Below, piece after piece: positions 18,929 to 27,160 of a DNA stretch of 64,000 nucleotides. The number at the start of each line of letters is the position of its first letter. Positions within the stretch are counted from its first letter, which is position 1. The translations under genes were made by a program, and so were the position numbers. The notes below the pieces were generated by a model, which worked only from the letters and a program-made list of their open reading frames with translations, made no database searches and was not told the origin of the DNA. Source of the stretch: Mastigocoleus sp. MO_188.B34 (lineage in GTDB: Bacteria > Cyanobacteriota > Cyanobacteriia > Cyanobacteriales > Nostocaceae); contig NZ_JASJDK010000015.1 of assembly GCF_030065675.1 (NCBI RefSeq), positions 87,217 through 151,216 on the forward strand, written 5' to 3'.

Positions 18929-19657
18929 AAGAATTTAAGATAATTTTTAGCTTTCGAACATTAGTTAATTATGACTAAAAACAGTTAATAGTATGTATCG
19001 ATGGCAAACAATAACCAATAACCGCTCATAAATTAATTTTACTGACTAAAATATTTTACCTATAGATACATTTTTTACTGAAAAGATGATTTCATTTTAG
19101 ATGTCAAGATACTACGATTACCATTGAGACCCTTTAAAGATAGAGTTTAGAGGATACGAATACCATAATATAGTAGGAGTCTGCAAGCCGTATAATTTAT
19201 TTTTAGTCAAATATTTTATTGGTAAGCAATTTAATTTAAATTATAAAGTTATGGGCTGTTGTAGCTTTGCTCGCGGTGCGTTATGGCTAAAGCAATATCC
19301 TGTAATCTGCTATTAATTCATATCTTCAAGACTTACGCAATTGTCACGCACCCTAGACGAAAAATGTGCAGGTTGCGTGAGTCCTAATTTTTATTCTTGT
19401 AAGCGGAGCATTTAAGATTAAATAGTACTAAGGTACTACATGGATTGGAATGATTTTAAGGATTGATGTTAAAAAAAATCACAAAAGGAAAGAACAAAAA
19501 AGGAATCATATAATGTTTCTTCGTACAATAATATCCGCTTTTGTTAGGTTAAGAGGACTAGGAAGATTATTAATCTTCCACACTTAACCCTCTCTTGAGA
19601 GTAAATGAGTGGCTCAAAGGAACTAGTACAAATCGATTTGAAAACAGGGCTAATGTC
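18929..19657. other. Divergent intergenic region with a short MITE-like repeat
   Basis: About 730 bases between the ABC ATPase gene and the SSB gene. It holds the short inverted-repeat element at 19329-19384; otherwise I see nothing recognisable. Confidence 0.55.
19329..19384. repeat. Short MITE-like repeat (GACTTACGCAA termini)
   Basis: GACTTACGCAA at the left end faces TTGCGTGAGTC at the right end. The body, CGCACCCTAGACGAAAAATG, matches the end segment of two larger copies at 52671-52790 and 54336-54463. It looks like an internally deleted member of the same family. Confidence 0.7.
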
Positions 19658-20338
19658 ATGAATAGTTGTATTTTAATGGCGGAAATTATTCAACCACCAC
19701 AACTACGCTACACCTCCGATAACTTGGAAGTCATGGAGATGATGGTGCAGTTCGCATCTGTGCGAGAAGGAGAAAGTCCATCTAATTTAAAAGTGGTTGC
19801 TTGGCGTAATACAGCCAAAGAAATCCAACAAAATTATCATCAAGGCGATCGAGTGATCTTGGAAGGACGTTTGGGAATGAGTACAATTCAACGTCCCGAA
19901 GGTTTTAAGGAAAAACGGGCTGAACTGACAGTGCAACGTATTTATCCCTTAACATCCGGTGCAAATATTAGTACAGCAACAGGAATGGAAAATATGTCGC
20001 CAACTGCTGCAAATCCTAGTTTTGCAGCACAATCAGCTGGAACATCTTTTGAAACCAAATCTCCCGAACCAACATTTAATAGTCCCGTACCAGCTGCAAC
20101 ACCAAGTCCTGGAAATAATGAATTTGGGAACGTTCCCCAACCAAATTTTGAACCTGCAGCTTCTCCTACTCCAAATTACGAACCAAGTACTTATCCTGCA
20201 ATGACAGAACCAGACGTTGATGATATTCCGTTTATGCGTCCCATTCATTCTCGAAGCAGTTGGGGACATTCCTTAACAGACTTCTTCGAGGAGGAAGTAA
20301 ATTCTGCTTGGGAAGGAGTAAAGCAGTTTAAACCTTAA
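19658..20338 (+). CDS. Single-stranded DNA-binding protein paralogue with extended C-terminus
   Basis: 226 residues from the ATG at 19658 (MNSCILMAEIIQPPQLRYT), which fits cyanobacterial SSB proteins better than the upstream in-frame TTG at 19595. Residues 1-97 form the OB-fold (LKVVAWRNTAKEI, GDRVILEGRLG, EKRAELTVQRI). Residues 98-180 are a Pro/Ser/Asn-rich linker. The partner-binding tip, VDDIPF (187-192), is normally the very C-terminus, but here 34 further residues follow (ending WEGVKQFKP). The protein should bind ssDNA; whether the buried tip still recruits repair and replication partners is uncertain. It is a lone plus-strand gene. Confidence 0.87.
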   Translation: MNSCILMAEIIQPPQLRYTSDNLEVMEMMVQFASVREGESPSNLKVVAWRNTAKEIQQNYHQGDRVILEGRLGMSTIQRPEGFKEKRAELTVQRIYPLTSGANISTATGMENMSPTAANPSFAAQSAGTSFETKSPEPTFNSPVPAATPSPGNNEFGNVPQPNFEPAASPTPNYEPSTYPAMTEPDVDDIPFMRPIHSRSSWGHSLTDFFEEEVNSAWEGVKQFKP

Positions 20339-20637
20339 AAACTATTTTTAATTACTGTAAACGCGACCAAAACCGATAATTTTTGTTTAAGTCTCCTATT
20401 TTTTTTCAGGGGATAGGGCTTCTAAACTGATTAGGAAACATATCTAAGCAAGAGAAGCCTTATCTCGTATGATTTCAGAGGTTAATAATTCCTTTTTAAG
20501 TTGGATAACTGGGGAATTTTTGTGATGTGATGCATTTCAAAATTATCTCTGACTGTCGTTATTATCTCTGACTGTCGTTCAAACAAAAAAAGAATATACT
20601 TTTTTGTAGCGAGGATAACTATTTAGGGGAATTGAAT
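20339..20637. other. Intergenic region with a 19-base tandem duplication
   Basis: About 300 bases between the SSB and TPR genes. It contains the tandem repeat at 20542-20579 and, before the TPR gene, an AGGGGA ribosome-binding site. Confidence 0.6.
20542..20579 (+). repeat. Perfect tandem repeat, 2 x 19 bases
   Basis: ATTATCTCTGACTGTCGTT occurs twice back to back, 59 bases before the TPR gene start. Its position would suit a paired regulator-binding site, but no regulator is known from the sequence. Confidence 0.85.
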
Positions 20638-21501
20638 ATGGTTAAAGCTAGTCCTGTTAATATGCAAGGTAGTTTACCTCAAATCGGTCGAGATCGTTAT
20701 TTTTGGTATCAAGAAGGTAAAAATCTGGAGCGAAAAGGGTTTTATGAAGAAGCGGTAATTTGCTACGACCGAGCAGTGGCTAATGGTGTTGATGAGTATT
20801 GGTTATGGTACGACCGAGGTAGTGCTTTACGGGAATTAGGATATTATCACGAAGCAATTACTAGTTTTCAGAAAGCCTTAAAGTTACGTCCCTATGATTA
20901 TTGGAGTCGATACAATCAAGGCTGCATATTCTTAGAAGATTTAGACGAATTTGAAAAAGCAATTTCAGCATTTGAGAATGCCCTCACTATCCGCAAAAAT
21001 GACTATTGGGCGTGTTTTCGCCTTGGGGATGCTTTAAGACATTTGGGTAAATACGAACAAGCGATCGCCAGTTACGATCAAGCTTTATCTAGCTACGGTA
21101 ATGATTATTGGGGATGGTTTCGACGTGGTGATGCTTTAAGAAAATTGGGTCGATATGATGAAGCAATACTCAGTTACGATCGCGCTTTAGAAATTCGTCC
21201 GGATGATTTTTGGAGTCATTATAAGCAGGGAGATACCTTTAGATTTCTCCAACGTTATCAAGATGCGATCGCAAGTTACCAAAAAGCAGTAAAACTGAAT
21301 CCAGAAGATGAATATGCTTGGTACAATTGTGCTTGTTGTGCAGCGTTGCAAGGTAAAAAATATTTAGCACTTGATTATTTAGAACGAACTCTTCACATAA
21401 GTCCTGGACAGTTTCTGAGTTTTGCTCAAACAGATTCAGATTTTGACGCTATTAAAACAAGTAAAGAATTTCAAGAACTAATCACAAGTATAAGCTTGTA
21501 A
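20638..21501 (+). CDS. TPR-repeat protein
   Basis: 287 residues from the ATG at 20638, which has AGGGGA about 8 bases upstream; a TTG two codons earlier is less likely. About six TPR units fill residues 20-250, with a recurrent signature W-x-x-(F/Y)-x-x-G-x-(A/T)-(L/F)-R and repeated DYW or DFW at helix ends (NDYWACFRLGDALRHLGKYEQ). It lacks a signal peptide or membrane span, so it is probably a cytoplasmic scaffold. Similar proteins are common in cyanobacteria, without a defined role. It converges on the EndoU gene. Confidence 0.85.
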   Translation: MVKASPVNMQGSLPQIGRDRYFWYQEGKNLERKGFYEEAVICYDRAVANGVDEYWLWYDRGSALRELGYYHEAITSFQKALKLRPYDYWSRYNQGCIFLEDLDEFEKAISAFENALTIRKNDYWACFRLGDALRHLGKYEQAIASYDQALSSYGNDYWGWFRRGDALRKLGRYDEAILSYDRALEIRPDDFWSHYKQGDTFRFLQRYQDAIASYQKAVKLNPEDEYAWYNCACCAALQGKKYLALDYLERTLHISPGQFLSFAQTDSDFDAIKTSKEFQELITSISL

Positions 21502-21518
21502 ACAAATTAAATTTATGA

Positions 21519-22328
21519 TCATATTTTGCTTTTTGTTTTACATTGTCTTCCTTTAGGAGTCGCGTCCGGGTAAAAAGTAATTATTGCTTGTTCTCTTCTA
21601 ACAAATACCGCTGGAAAAGTTTTTCCCGTATCGCGATCGCGAACCTGGTAAATACATGCACCTTCAGAATTTTCCTGAAGTTTATGAATTTGGGTGACGT
21701 CCAAAAGAATTTCTAAGGCGTTACTCAAATAACCGTAACCTTTAATTACATCTGTGACGGTACGACCCTTTTGCTTAATTACTACACCCATGGTGTAAAT
21801 GATACCTGGGACAACTTCCTGTCTTCGAGTATTGTTTGGTAATCTTCCACCGATTTCTTGTTGTTGCAGCTGCAAATATCTACCGTAAAAATGCAAGCCA
21901 CCAATATCATTTTGGTTATAAATTTCACCACAAAATATATGTTCAAAACCTTTACGTTTAAACCAAATATCGGTTAGATCATTGATAAACTCCGATCTAC
22001 TGCGGCGACCTGGACGTAACTCACCCGCTGTTATTTGTTGGAGTTTTTCTACTACATCTGGATACTGAGATAAAAGTTGTTTAAATCGTTTGGGTTTGAC
22101 TCGTGTTCCAATTGCCCCACAGGTTTTGAGTATTGCTAGATCGAAGGAATTTAGCTTGGGTGCAGGAGGGGAAATATCTAAATTTTTTCCTGGAGGAAAA
22201 CCCACGGGAACTGGGTTATTGACATTATCGAAAAATGGTAAAAGTTTTGTGTTCTGCGATTGTGCTTTGACTGGGTTACTTAAACCAAGAGGTAAAAGGA
22301 AGAGCAAAATAGTTAATAACTTGAGCAT
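21519..22328 (-). CDS. Secreted EndoU-family nuclease domain protein
   Basis: 269 residues from the ATG at 22326-22328. The start MLKLLTILLFLLPLGLSNPVKAQ is a clear signal peptide with cleavage after VKA. The C-terminal half shows EndoU motifs: FEHIFCGEI (first His, residues about 155-163), GLHFYGRY (second His), and a later VIKGYGYLSNALEILLDVT segment. EndoU enzymes are metal-linked endoribonucleases, and bacterial ones often act as exported toxins. Here there is no toxin-delivery domain and no adjacent immunity-like gene, so a digestive or envelope-associated role is equally possible. A MITE-like element ends only 25 bases before the start codon, so the promoter may lie inside it or be displaced. 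Confidence 0.8.
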   Translation of the reverse strand: MLKLLTILLFLLPLGLSNPVKAQSQNTKLLPFFDNVNNPVPVGFPPGKNLDISPPAPKLNSFDLAILKTCGAIGTRVKPKRFKQLLSQYPDVVEKLQQITAGELRPGRRSRSEFINDLTDIWFKRKGFEHIFCGEIYNQNDIGGLHFYGRYLQLQQQEIGGRLPNNTRRQEVVPGIIYTMGVVIKQKGRTVTDVIKGYGYLSNALEILLDVTQIHKLQENSEGACIYQVRDRDTGKTFPAVFVRREQAIITFYPDATPKGRQCKTKSKI

Positions 22329-22353
22329 ATGTTTTTGCAGTAATTTTATAAGT

Positions 22354-22568
22354 AGGGCTTGCTGAATTAAATTAAAAACTATAGCAGGCAAGGATTTTAA
22401 GCTTTTTTATCCCAAATAGATGCAAGGAAATAACGTTTAGAGTTTCAAAAACCTTGCACTTTAGTCCCCGATATCCCTGGGTAAATTAGAAACAAGCGGG
22501 ATGAAACTAATATTTTGCAAGCTTTGTGGCTTCTAGAGTCGCGAAAGTCTACTTTTTCAGCAAGCCCT
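22354..22568. mobile_element. MITE, 215 bp, 13-base perfect TIRs and AAGT target duplication
   Basis: AGGGCTTGCTGAA (22354-22366) is perfectly complementary to TTCAGCAAGCCCT (22556-22568). AAGT is present immediately outside both ends (22350-22353 and 22569-22572), as expected for a 4-base target-site duplication. No transposase frame fits inside, so it must be mobilised by an IS elsewhere with the same ends. Confidence 0.85.
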
Positions 22569-22772
22569 AAGTATAATTTTGTACCTGCAACTAGTAACCG
22601 CCAAAAAAGGACAATCTTGGTTTACCAAGACAACTGAAATCAGTACCAACTGTAGTTGATTAATAAGCTGGCTTCCCAGGTTAAAAATAAGTGGGAGACA
22701 AACGAAATATTTTCAAATTAGCTGGGTAACCTAAAAGCAAAATAAATTTAAATTAAAAATAAAACATAAAAA

Positions 22773-23000
22773 ATGAATATAAAACCCAGTATTTTCCTGT
22801 TAATGCTAGCTTTTTTATTATTTACTGCTCTCGGCGATTCAGTTTTACCAGAACCCTTAAAAACTGCTAGCTACAATACTCGTACAACTATAAACAAATT
22901 TACTATTGGTTTATTCCCTGCTTGGCAACCGAAACAAAAACCCCACGAACGTACCAGGAAAGCTTTGGAGAAATTAGAAAAAGATACAAGCACAAACTAA
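22773..23000 (+). CDS. Small protein with N-terminal membrane segment, unknown function
   Basis: 75 residues. Residues 6-22 (SIFLLMLAFLLFTALGD) form a signal-anchor or signal-peptide-like segment; the rest is polar and ends in a Lys/Glu-rich stretch (TRKALEKLEKDTSTN). I do not recognise a family. Its composition, ATG start and position between a MITE and ilvC make it plausible but not certain. It would face the periplasm if the segment is cleaved or anchors with N-in topology. Confidence 0.55.
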   Translation: MNIKPSIFLLMLAFLLFTALGDSVLPEPLKTASYNTRTTINKFTIGLFPAWQPKQKPHERTRKALEKLEKDTSTN

Positions 23001-23106
23001 AAAAATATCCAAAGGTAGGAGCGATATAATACTCCTACCAGAATCGAATTAATTGGATAATTTAGTTCTTGATCGATATTCTCGAATTAGATGTGGAAGT
23101 AAAATT

Positions 23107-24102
23107 CTACACTTTTTTCAACCAGCTAAACATCGCCCGCAAATCTTTACCTACCTCTTCAACTGGGTGCTCTGCTTCCTGACGACGCATAGAGGTAAAT
23201 CCAGGTTTACCAGATTGGTTTTCCAACACAAATTCCCGTGCAAATTGACCGGATTGAATTTCTGAGAGAATTTTCCGCATTTCGGCTTTGGTTTGGTCAT
23301 TCACAATGCGAGGTCCGCGAGTATAATCCCCATATTCAGCCGTATTGGAGATACTATCACGCATTTGCGCCAATCCACCTTCAACGACCAAATCAACAAT
23401 TAGTTTTACTTCATGCAAACATTCGAAGTAAGCTAATTCTGGCTGATAGCCTGCTTCTACTAAAGTTTCAAATCCGGCTTTAATTAAAGCACTCAAACCA
23501 CCGCAAAGAACAGCCTGTTCGCCAAATAAATCTGTTTCGGTTTCTTCACGGAAACTAGTTTCTAAGATACCTGCGCGAGTACCACCAATACCCTTCGCAT
23601 AAGCCATCGCGCGATCGCGTGCTTGTCCACTAGCATCCTGATACACCGCAAATAAACATGGAACTCCCTGTCCTTGCTCGTAAGTTCTGCGAACTAAGTG
23701 ACCGGGACCCTTAGGTGCGACCATCACCACATCAACATTATCCGGTGGAACCACCTGACCAAAATGGATATTAAAACCGTGAGCAAAAGCGATGATATTT
23801 CCTTCTTTTAAATGGGGTGCAATTTCCTGTTGGTAAACAGTTTTTTGTACCTCATCAGGCAAAAGAATCATAATAAAATCAGCAGCAGCTGCAGCATCTG
23901 CCACATTTTTGACCGTTAAACCTGCAGATTCTGCTTTTTTCGCCGACTTACTCCCAGGATAAAGCCCCACAATGACATTCATGCCACTATCTTTGAGATT
24001 GAGAGCATGAGCGTGACCTTGAGAGCCAAAACCAATTATGGCAATAGTTTTTTCAGCTAAAAGGTCTAAATTTCCATCTTCATCGTAATACATCCGAGCC
24101 AT
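23107..24102 (-). CDS. ilvC: Ketol-acid reductoisomerase
   Basis: 331 residues from the ATG at 24100-24102 ([18 protein letters not shown]), preceded by AGGAGA about 7 bases upstream; a longer start 12 codons earlier is less likely. It converts acetolactate and acetohydroxybutyrate to dihydroxy-acids with NADPH in valine, isoleucine and leucine synthesis. The Rossmann motif [17 protein letters not shown] and the metal and substrate region [17 protein letters not shown] are intact, and the size is that of the short class I enzyme. It is a single minus-strand gene, 55 bases from a membrane protein gene on the same strand. Confidence 0.97.
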   Translation of the reverse strand: MARMYYDEDGNLDLLAEKTIAIIGFGSQGHAHALNLKDSGMNVIVGLYPGSKSAKKAESAGLTVKNVADAAAAADFIMILLPDEVQKTVYQQEIAPHLKEGNIIAFAHGFNIHFGQVVPPDNVDVVMVAPKGPGHLVRRTYEQGQGVPCLFAVYQDASGQARDRAMAYAKGIGGTRAGILETSFREETETDLFGEQAVLCGGLSALIKAGFETLVEAGYQPELAYFECLHEVKLIVDLVVEGGLAQMRDSISNTAEYGDYTRGPRIVNDQTKAEMRKILSEIQSGQFAREFVLENQSGKPGFTSMRRQEAEHPVEEVGKDLRAMFSWLKKV

Positions 24103-24193
24103 AGAAGCTTCTCCTGTCAGCAAGCATCCTGATATCATTGCAAGGGTATGATTTTACCGCAAAATCAGGCTTTAACTGATAATTGTAAAAACT

Positions 24194-24796
24194 CTATAGC
24201 TTAAAATTCGCTGCAATCCAACCAAGAGATATTCCCAACCCACTACTTCCAGTAAGAGCTATCATTGCACCGAAAAAACTATCAAAAGTTTGGCGTAGCT
24301 TTCTTCCTGCTTTGTTAACAGTAATCATAAAATTGCAGTACCACACTAAGTCAAAGACCACTTCCCAACCAATTGAAATCCATAGGAATATTGCTAATGT
24401 GACTATTAGCGCAGGAACGAGGATCCCTCTCGTTCGTGCTACAAAATATGCTACAAAGGTAAAGAAAACAAGGTTTATACAAAAAAGTGCGATCGTAAAA
24501 GATGTGACTCCTGAAAATTGAACATCAGAGAACTTAACGAAAAAACAAAGAGTTACAGCCAAAAGTAGACGGGGAAGGATAAGAGAAGTTATCAGTGCCA
24601 GATTATTCTTGAAAACAAGACCAAAAGTAAAGAATAGAGGAAAGATAATAAATAAAGCTATTAAATACCACCCTGCTTCGGCTACTCTTAACAACCAACC
24701 ATTGAAAACACACATTACTAAAAAAGCAAAGAACCACCCCCAATCAAGTAATAGAGGGTGATATAGAATTTGGCGGTACGATTTAATACTACGCAT
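24194..24796 (-). CDS. Integral membrane protein of unknown function
   Basis: 200 residues with about five predicted membrane spans (for example WGWFFAFLVMCVFNGWLL, WYLIALFIIFPLFFTFGLVF, FTIALFCINLVFFTFVAYFVA, ALIVTLAIFLWISIGW and a Gly-rich last span). A short positively charged N-terminus (MRSIKSYRQ) suggests N-in. I do not recognise a family or catalytic motif. It lies upstream of ilvC on the same strand, 91 bases away, which may or may not mean co-transcription. Confidence 0.7.
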   Translation of the reverse strand: MRSIKSYRQILYHPLLLDWGWFFAFLVMCVFNGWLLRVAEAGWYLIALFIIFPLFFTFGLVFKNNLALITSLILPRLLLAVTLCFFVKFSDVQFSGVTSFTIALFCINLVFFTFVAYFVARTRGILVPALIVTLAIFLWISIGWEVVFDLVWYCNFMITVNKAGRKLRQTFDSFFGAMIALTGSSGLGISLGWIAANFKL

Positions 24797-25505
24797 TCAA
24801 CTCAGTATTATTATGCTATTTTGCTGAAATTAGGCTTATTTACATTTAGAGAATTGTCAACGTTAGACAATAACATTGAGAATTACGAAGAACTGCTAAC
24901 ACTCGATAGATTTAGATTCAATAGACTCCCGATGTATTGTTGATGCAGATACAAATGTGGTACTCAAATCAATATTGATAGGGGTGGTCACAGCTTTTTG
25001 TGGGTATTTAATTTCCATATTTGTCGCAAACCTCTAGTGCTACTAACTGTTTAACAGTTTTCAGCAAGATTCTTCCCCCACCAAAAGTTCAATAACTCAC
25101 ATGGGAAACATATACCATTTTCTAATAAATTATTGTCCTTAGGATATTGTTTTTAAAAGAGTTCAAATTCAGTAGTTAGATTTCAAAAGTTTAGTTATAT
25201 TTCAAAAGTTTTTATAATGAGGCTCATAACCTTTGAATTATATTACTTGCGAGATTAACTCTAGATCAGACCTTGAGAAGCAAAGTATTAACAGATACAA
25301 AACACTTGTGTATTTGTAAATTCAAGCTAAAATTTTGGCAGATGACAGAAAAGCCAATCTATATTTAAAATGCTACTTTTTAGCGCTGAGTGCAAATATC
25401 ATTTGAGAATCATACACTACCATTATTGGCAGTTTGTACGAATTCTAACGAAATGACAAGGCTAATGAATGCCAAGATATGTACCAGACGCGTATTTGAA
25501 CTCCT
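24797..25505. other. Intergenic region, no gene seen
   Basis: About 710 AT-rich bases before the SagB-type gene. I looked for a short Cys/Ser/Thr-rich precursor peptide that a SagB-like enzyme might act on and did not find a convincing one. An overlapping short frame at 25390-25575 is judged spurious. Confidence 0.5.
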
Positions 25506-27041
25506 ATGCCAGAATTACGCCTTTCTATTGCGCAGCATTATCATGAGCGGACAAAGTACGATCCGCAAACTATAGCTGCAAAGAATCAAGGTTTGGACTG
25601 GTCAAAACAACCAGTACCATTTAAAGAATACAAAATTGGTTCGTCTTTCGACCTAAAATCTTATCTTCAAGAACAACCAGAAGCGTTGTTGGATCGACCT
25701 GATGAATTATGGTGGCGGAGGTTATCGCGGTTACTTCATTGTAGTTATGGAGTAACCGCCAGAATGCCTTCCATGGGTAGTGCTGTATACTTGCGTGCTG
25801 CCCCCAGCGCTGGGGGTTTATATCCAGCAGAAGTATATCTAGTATCCCGTGGAACGCGATTATTACCACCCGGATTGTATAACTACCAATCTCGCAATCA
25901 TTCCCTGATGCATTATTGGGAAAGTGATGTTTGGCAATCTTTACAAGAAGCTTGTTTTCAGCATGAGGCTTTAGAAAAAACCGAAATAGCAATTATTTTA
26001 ACTGCTGTTTTCTATCGTTCGGCGTGGCGCTATGAAGATAGGGCTTATCGGCGAATTTTTCTCGATACTGGGCATTTATTGGGTAATATCGAACTGGCAA
26101 GTGCGATGAATGATTATCGTCCACACCTAATTGCCGGATTTGCTGATGAAGCAGTAAATGAAATACTTTATCTTGACACGAGTCAAGAGGGGTCAACTGC
26201 AGTTATTCCCTTAGCAGATTTACTTGACAGTAACCAACATTTAACTCCATCCAGAACTTCTTTATCTTCAGCAACTGAAACAGACTATCCCAAAATTGCT
26301 GATGGAGAATTATTAACTTATTTTCATCAGGCTACTTACATCCCAGCAAGTAAAACAGATAAGACTGAGCCACCTTTTGTCAAGAAAGAAAATCCCTCGG
26401 AGGATAAATATAATTTTCCTTTCTGTCAAAAAATTTCTACCGCTACAACACAACCTATCAATTGGGCTACAAAACTTACAGGTTTGGAAAACACTATTCT
26501 TAAGCGCCGTTCTACCCGCGCTTACAGTGGTGATAATTTAAAACTTGACGAACTCAAAGCTCTGCTAGATTTTACTTACCAGCCACAAAACTACACGGCT
26601 CAAAATTTAGATGTTTCCCCCGATTATTGCGATCTGAATTTAATAGAAACATTTATTGCTGTTTCTGGTGTGGAAGGATTGGAGTCAGGGTGCTACTATT
26701 ACGCACCAAAAGCCCAAGAATTAAGACAAATCCGTTTTAAAAACTTCCGTCGAGAATTACATTTTCTTTGTCTGGGACAAAATTTAGGGCGTGATGCTGC
26801 GGTAGTTTTGTTCCACACTGCGGATCTAAAAACTGCTGTTTCGTTGTATGGCGATCGCGTTTACCGCTACCTGCATATGGATGCAGGTCATTTGGGACAA
26901 AAACTTAATTTAGCTGCAATTCACCTGAATTTGGGTGTGAGTGGAATTGGTGGTTTCTTTGATGACCAGGTCAATGAAGTATTAGGTATTCCTGGGGATG
27001 AAGTTGTTTTGTATATTACGACATTGGGACGCCCCCGTTAA
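25506..27041 (+). CDS. SagB/ThcOx-family FMN dehydrogenase, tandem nitroreductase domains
   Basis: 511 residues. Residues about 60-240 form the first nitroreductase-like half (RLLHCSYGVTARMP, AAPSAGGLYPAEVYLV). Residues about 325-511 form the second half (ILKRRSTRAYSGDNLKLDELKALL, ending NEVLGIPGDEVVLYITTLGRPR). In RiPP pathways SagB-type enzymes oxidise azolines to azoles using FMN, but many cyanobacterial members are not in such pathways. No cyclodehydratase (YcaO), transporter or precursor gene is near, so the substrate is unknown. Both halves look complete. It converges on the GMC oxidoreductase gene, separated by heptamer repeats. Confidence 0.87.
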   Translation: MPELRLSIAQHYHERTKYDPQTIAAKNQGLDWSKQPVPFKEYKIGSSFDLKSYLQEQPEALLDRPDELWWRRLSRLLHCSYGVTARMPSMGSAVYLRAAPSAGGLYPAEVYLVSRGTRLLPPGLYNYQSRNHSLMHYWESDVWQSLQEACFQHEALEKTEIAIILTAVFYRSAWRYEDRAYRRIFLDTGHLLGNIELASAMNDYRPHLIAGFADEAVNEILYLDTSQEGSTAVIPLADLLDSNQHLTPSRTSLSSATETDYPKIADGELLTYFHQATYIPASKTDKTEPPFVKKENPSEDKYNFPFCQKISTATTQPINWATKLTGLENTILKRRSTRAYSGDNLKLDELKALLDFTYQPQNYTAQNLDVSPDYCDLNLIETFIAVSGVEGLESGCYYYAPKAQELRQIRFKNFRRELHFLCLGQNLGRDAAVVLFHTADLKTAVSLYGDRVYRYLHMDAGHLGQKLNLAAIHLNLGVSGIGGFFDDQVNEVLGIPGDEVVLYITTLGRPR

Positions 27042-27112
27042 TTTTGTTGGTAATGAGTAATAAGTAATGAGTAATGAGTAAAAACTAATAAGTAATAAGT
27101 AATAAAAAGAGC

Positions 27113-27147
27113 AATTACCAATTACCAATTACCAATTACCAATTACC
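27113..27147 (+). repeat. Heptamer tandem repeat (AATTACC x5)
   Basis: Five perfect AATTACC units, preceded by degenerate AATAAGT/AATGAGT-type heptamers from about 27052. They fill the convergent gap between the SagB-type and GMC genes. Confidence 0.9.
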
Positions 27148-27160
27148 ATTAACCAATTAA

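Noticed and set aside
25390..25575. 61-codon frame overlapping the SagB-type start, considered as a precursor peptide
   Set aside because: It overlaps the enzyme gene out of frame, and has no leader/core layout or clustered Cys/Ser/Thr at the end.
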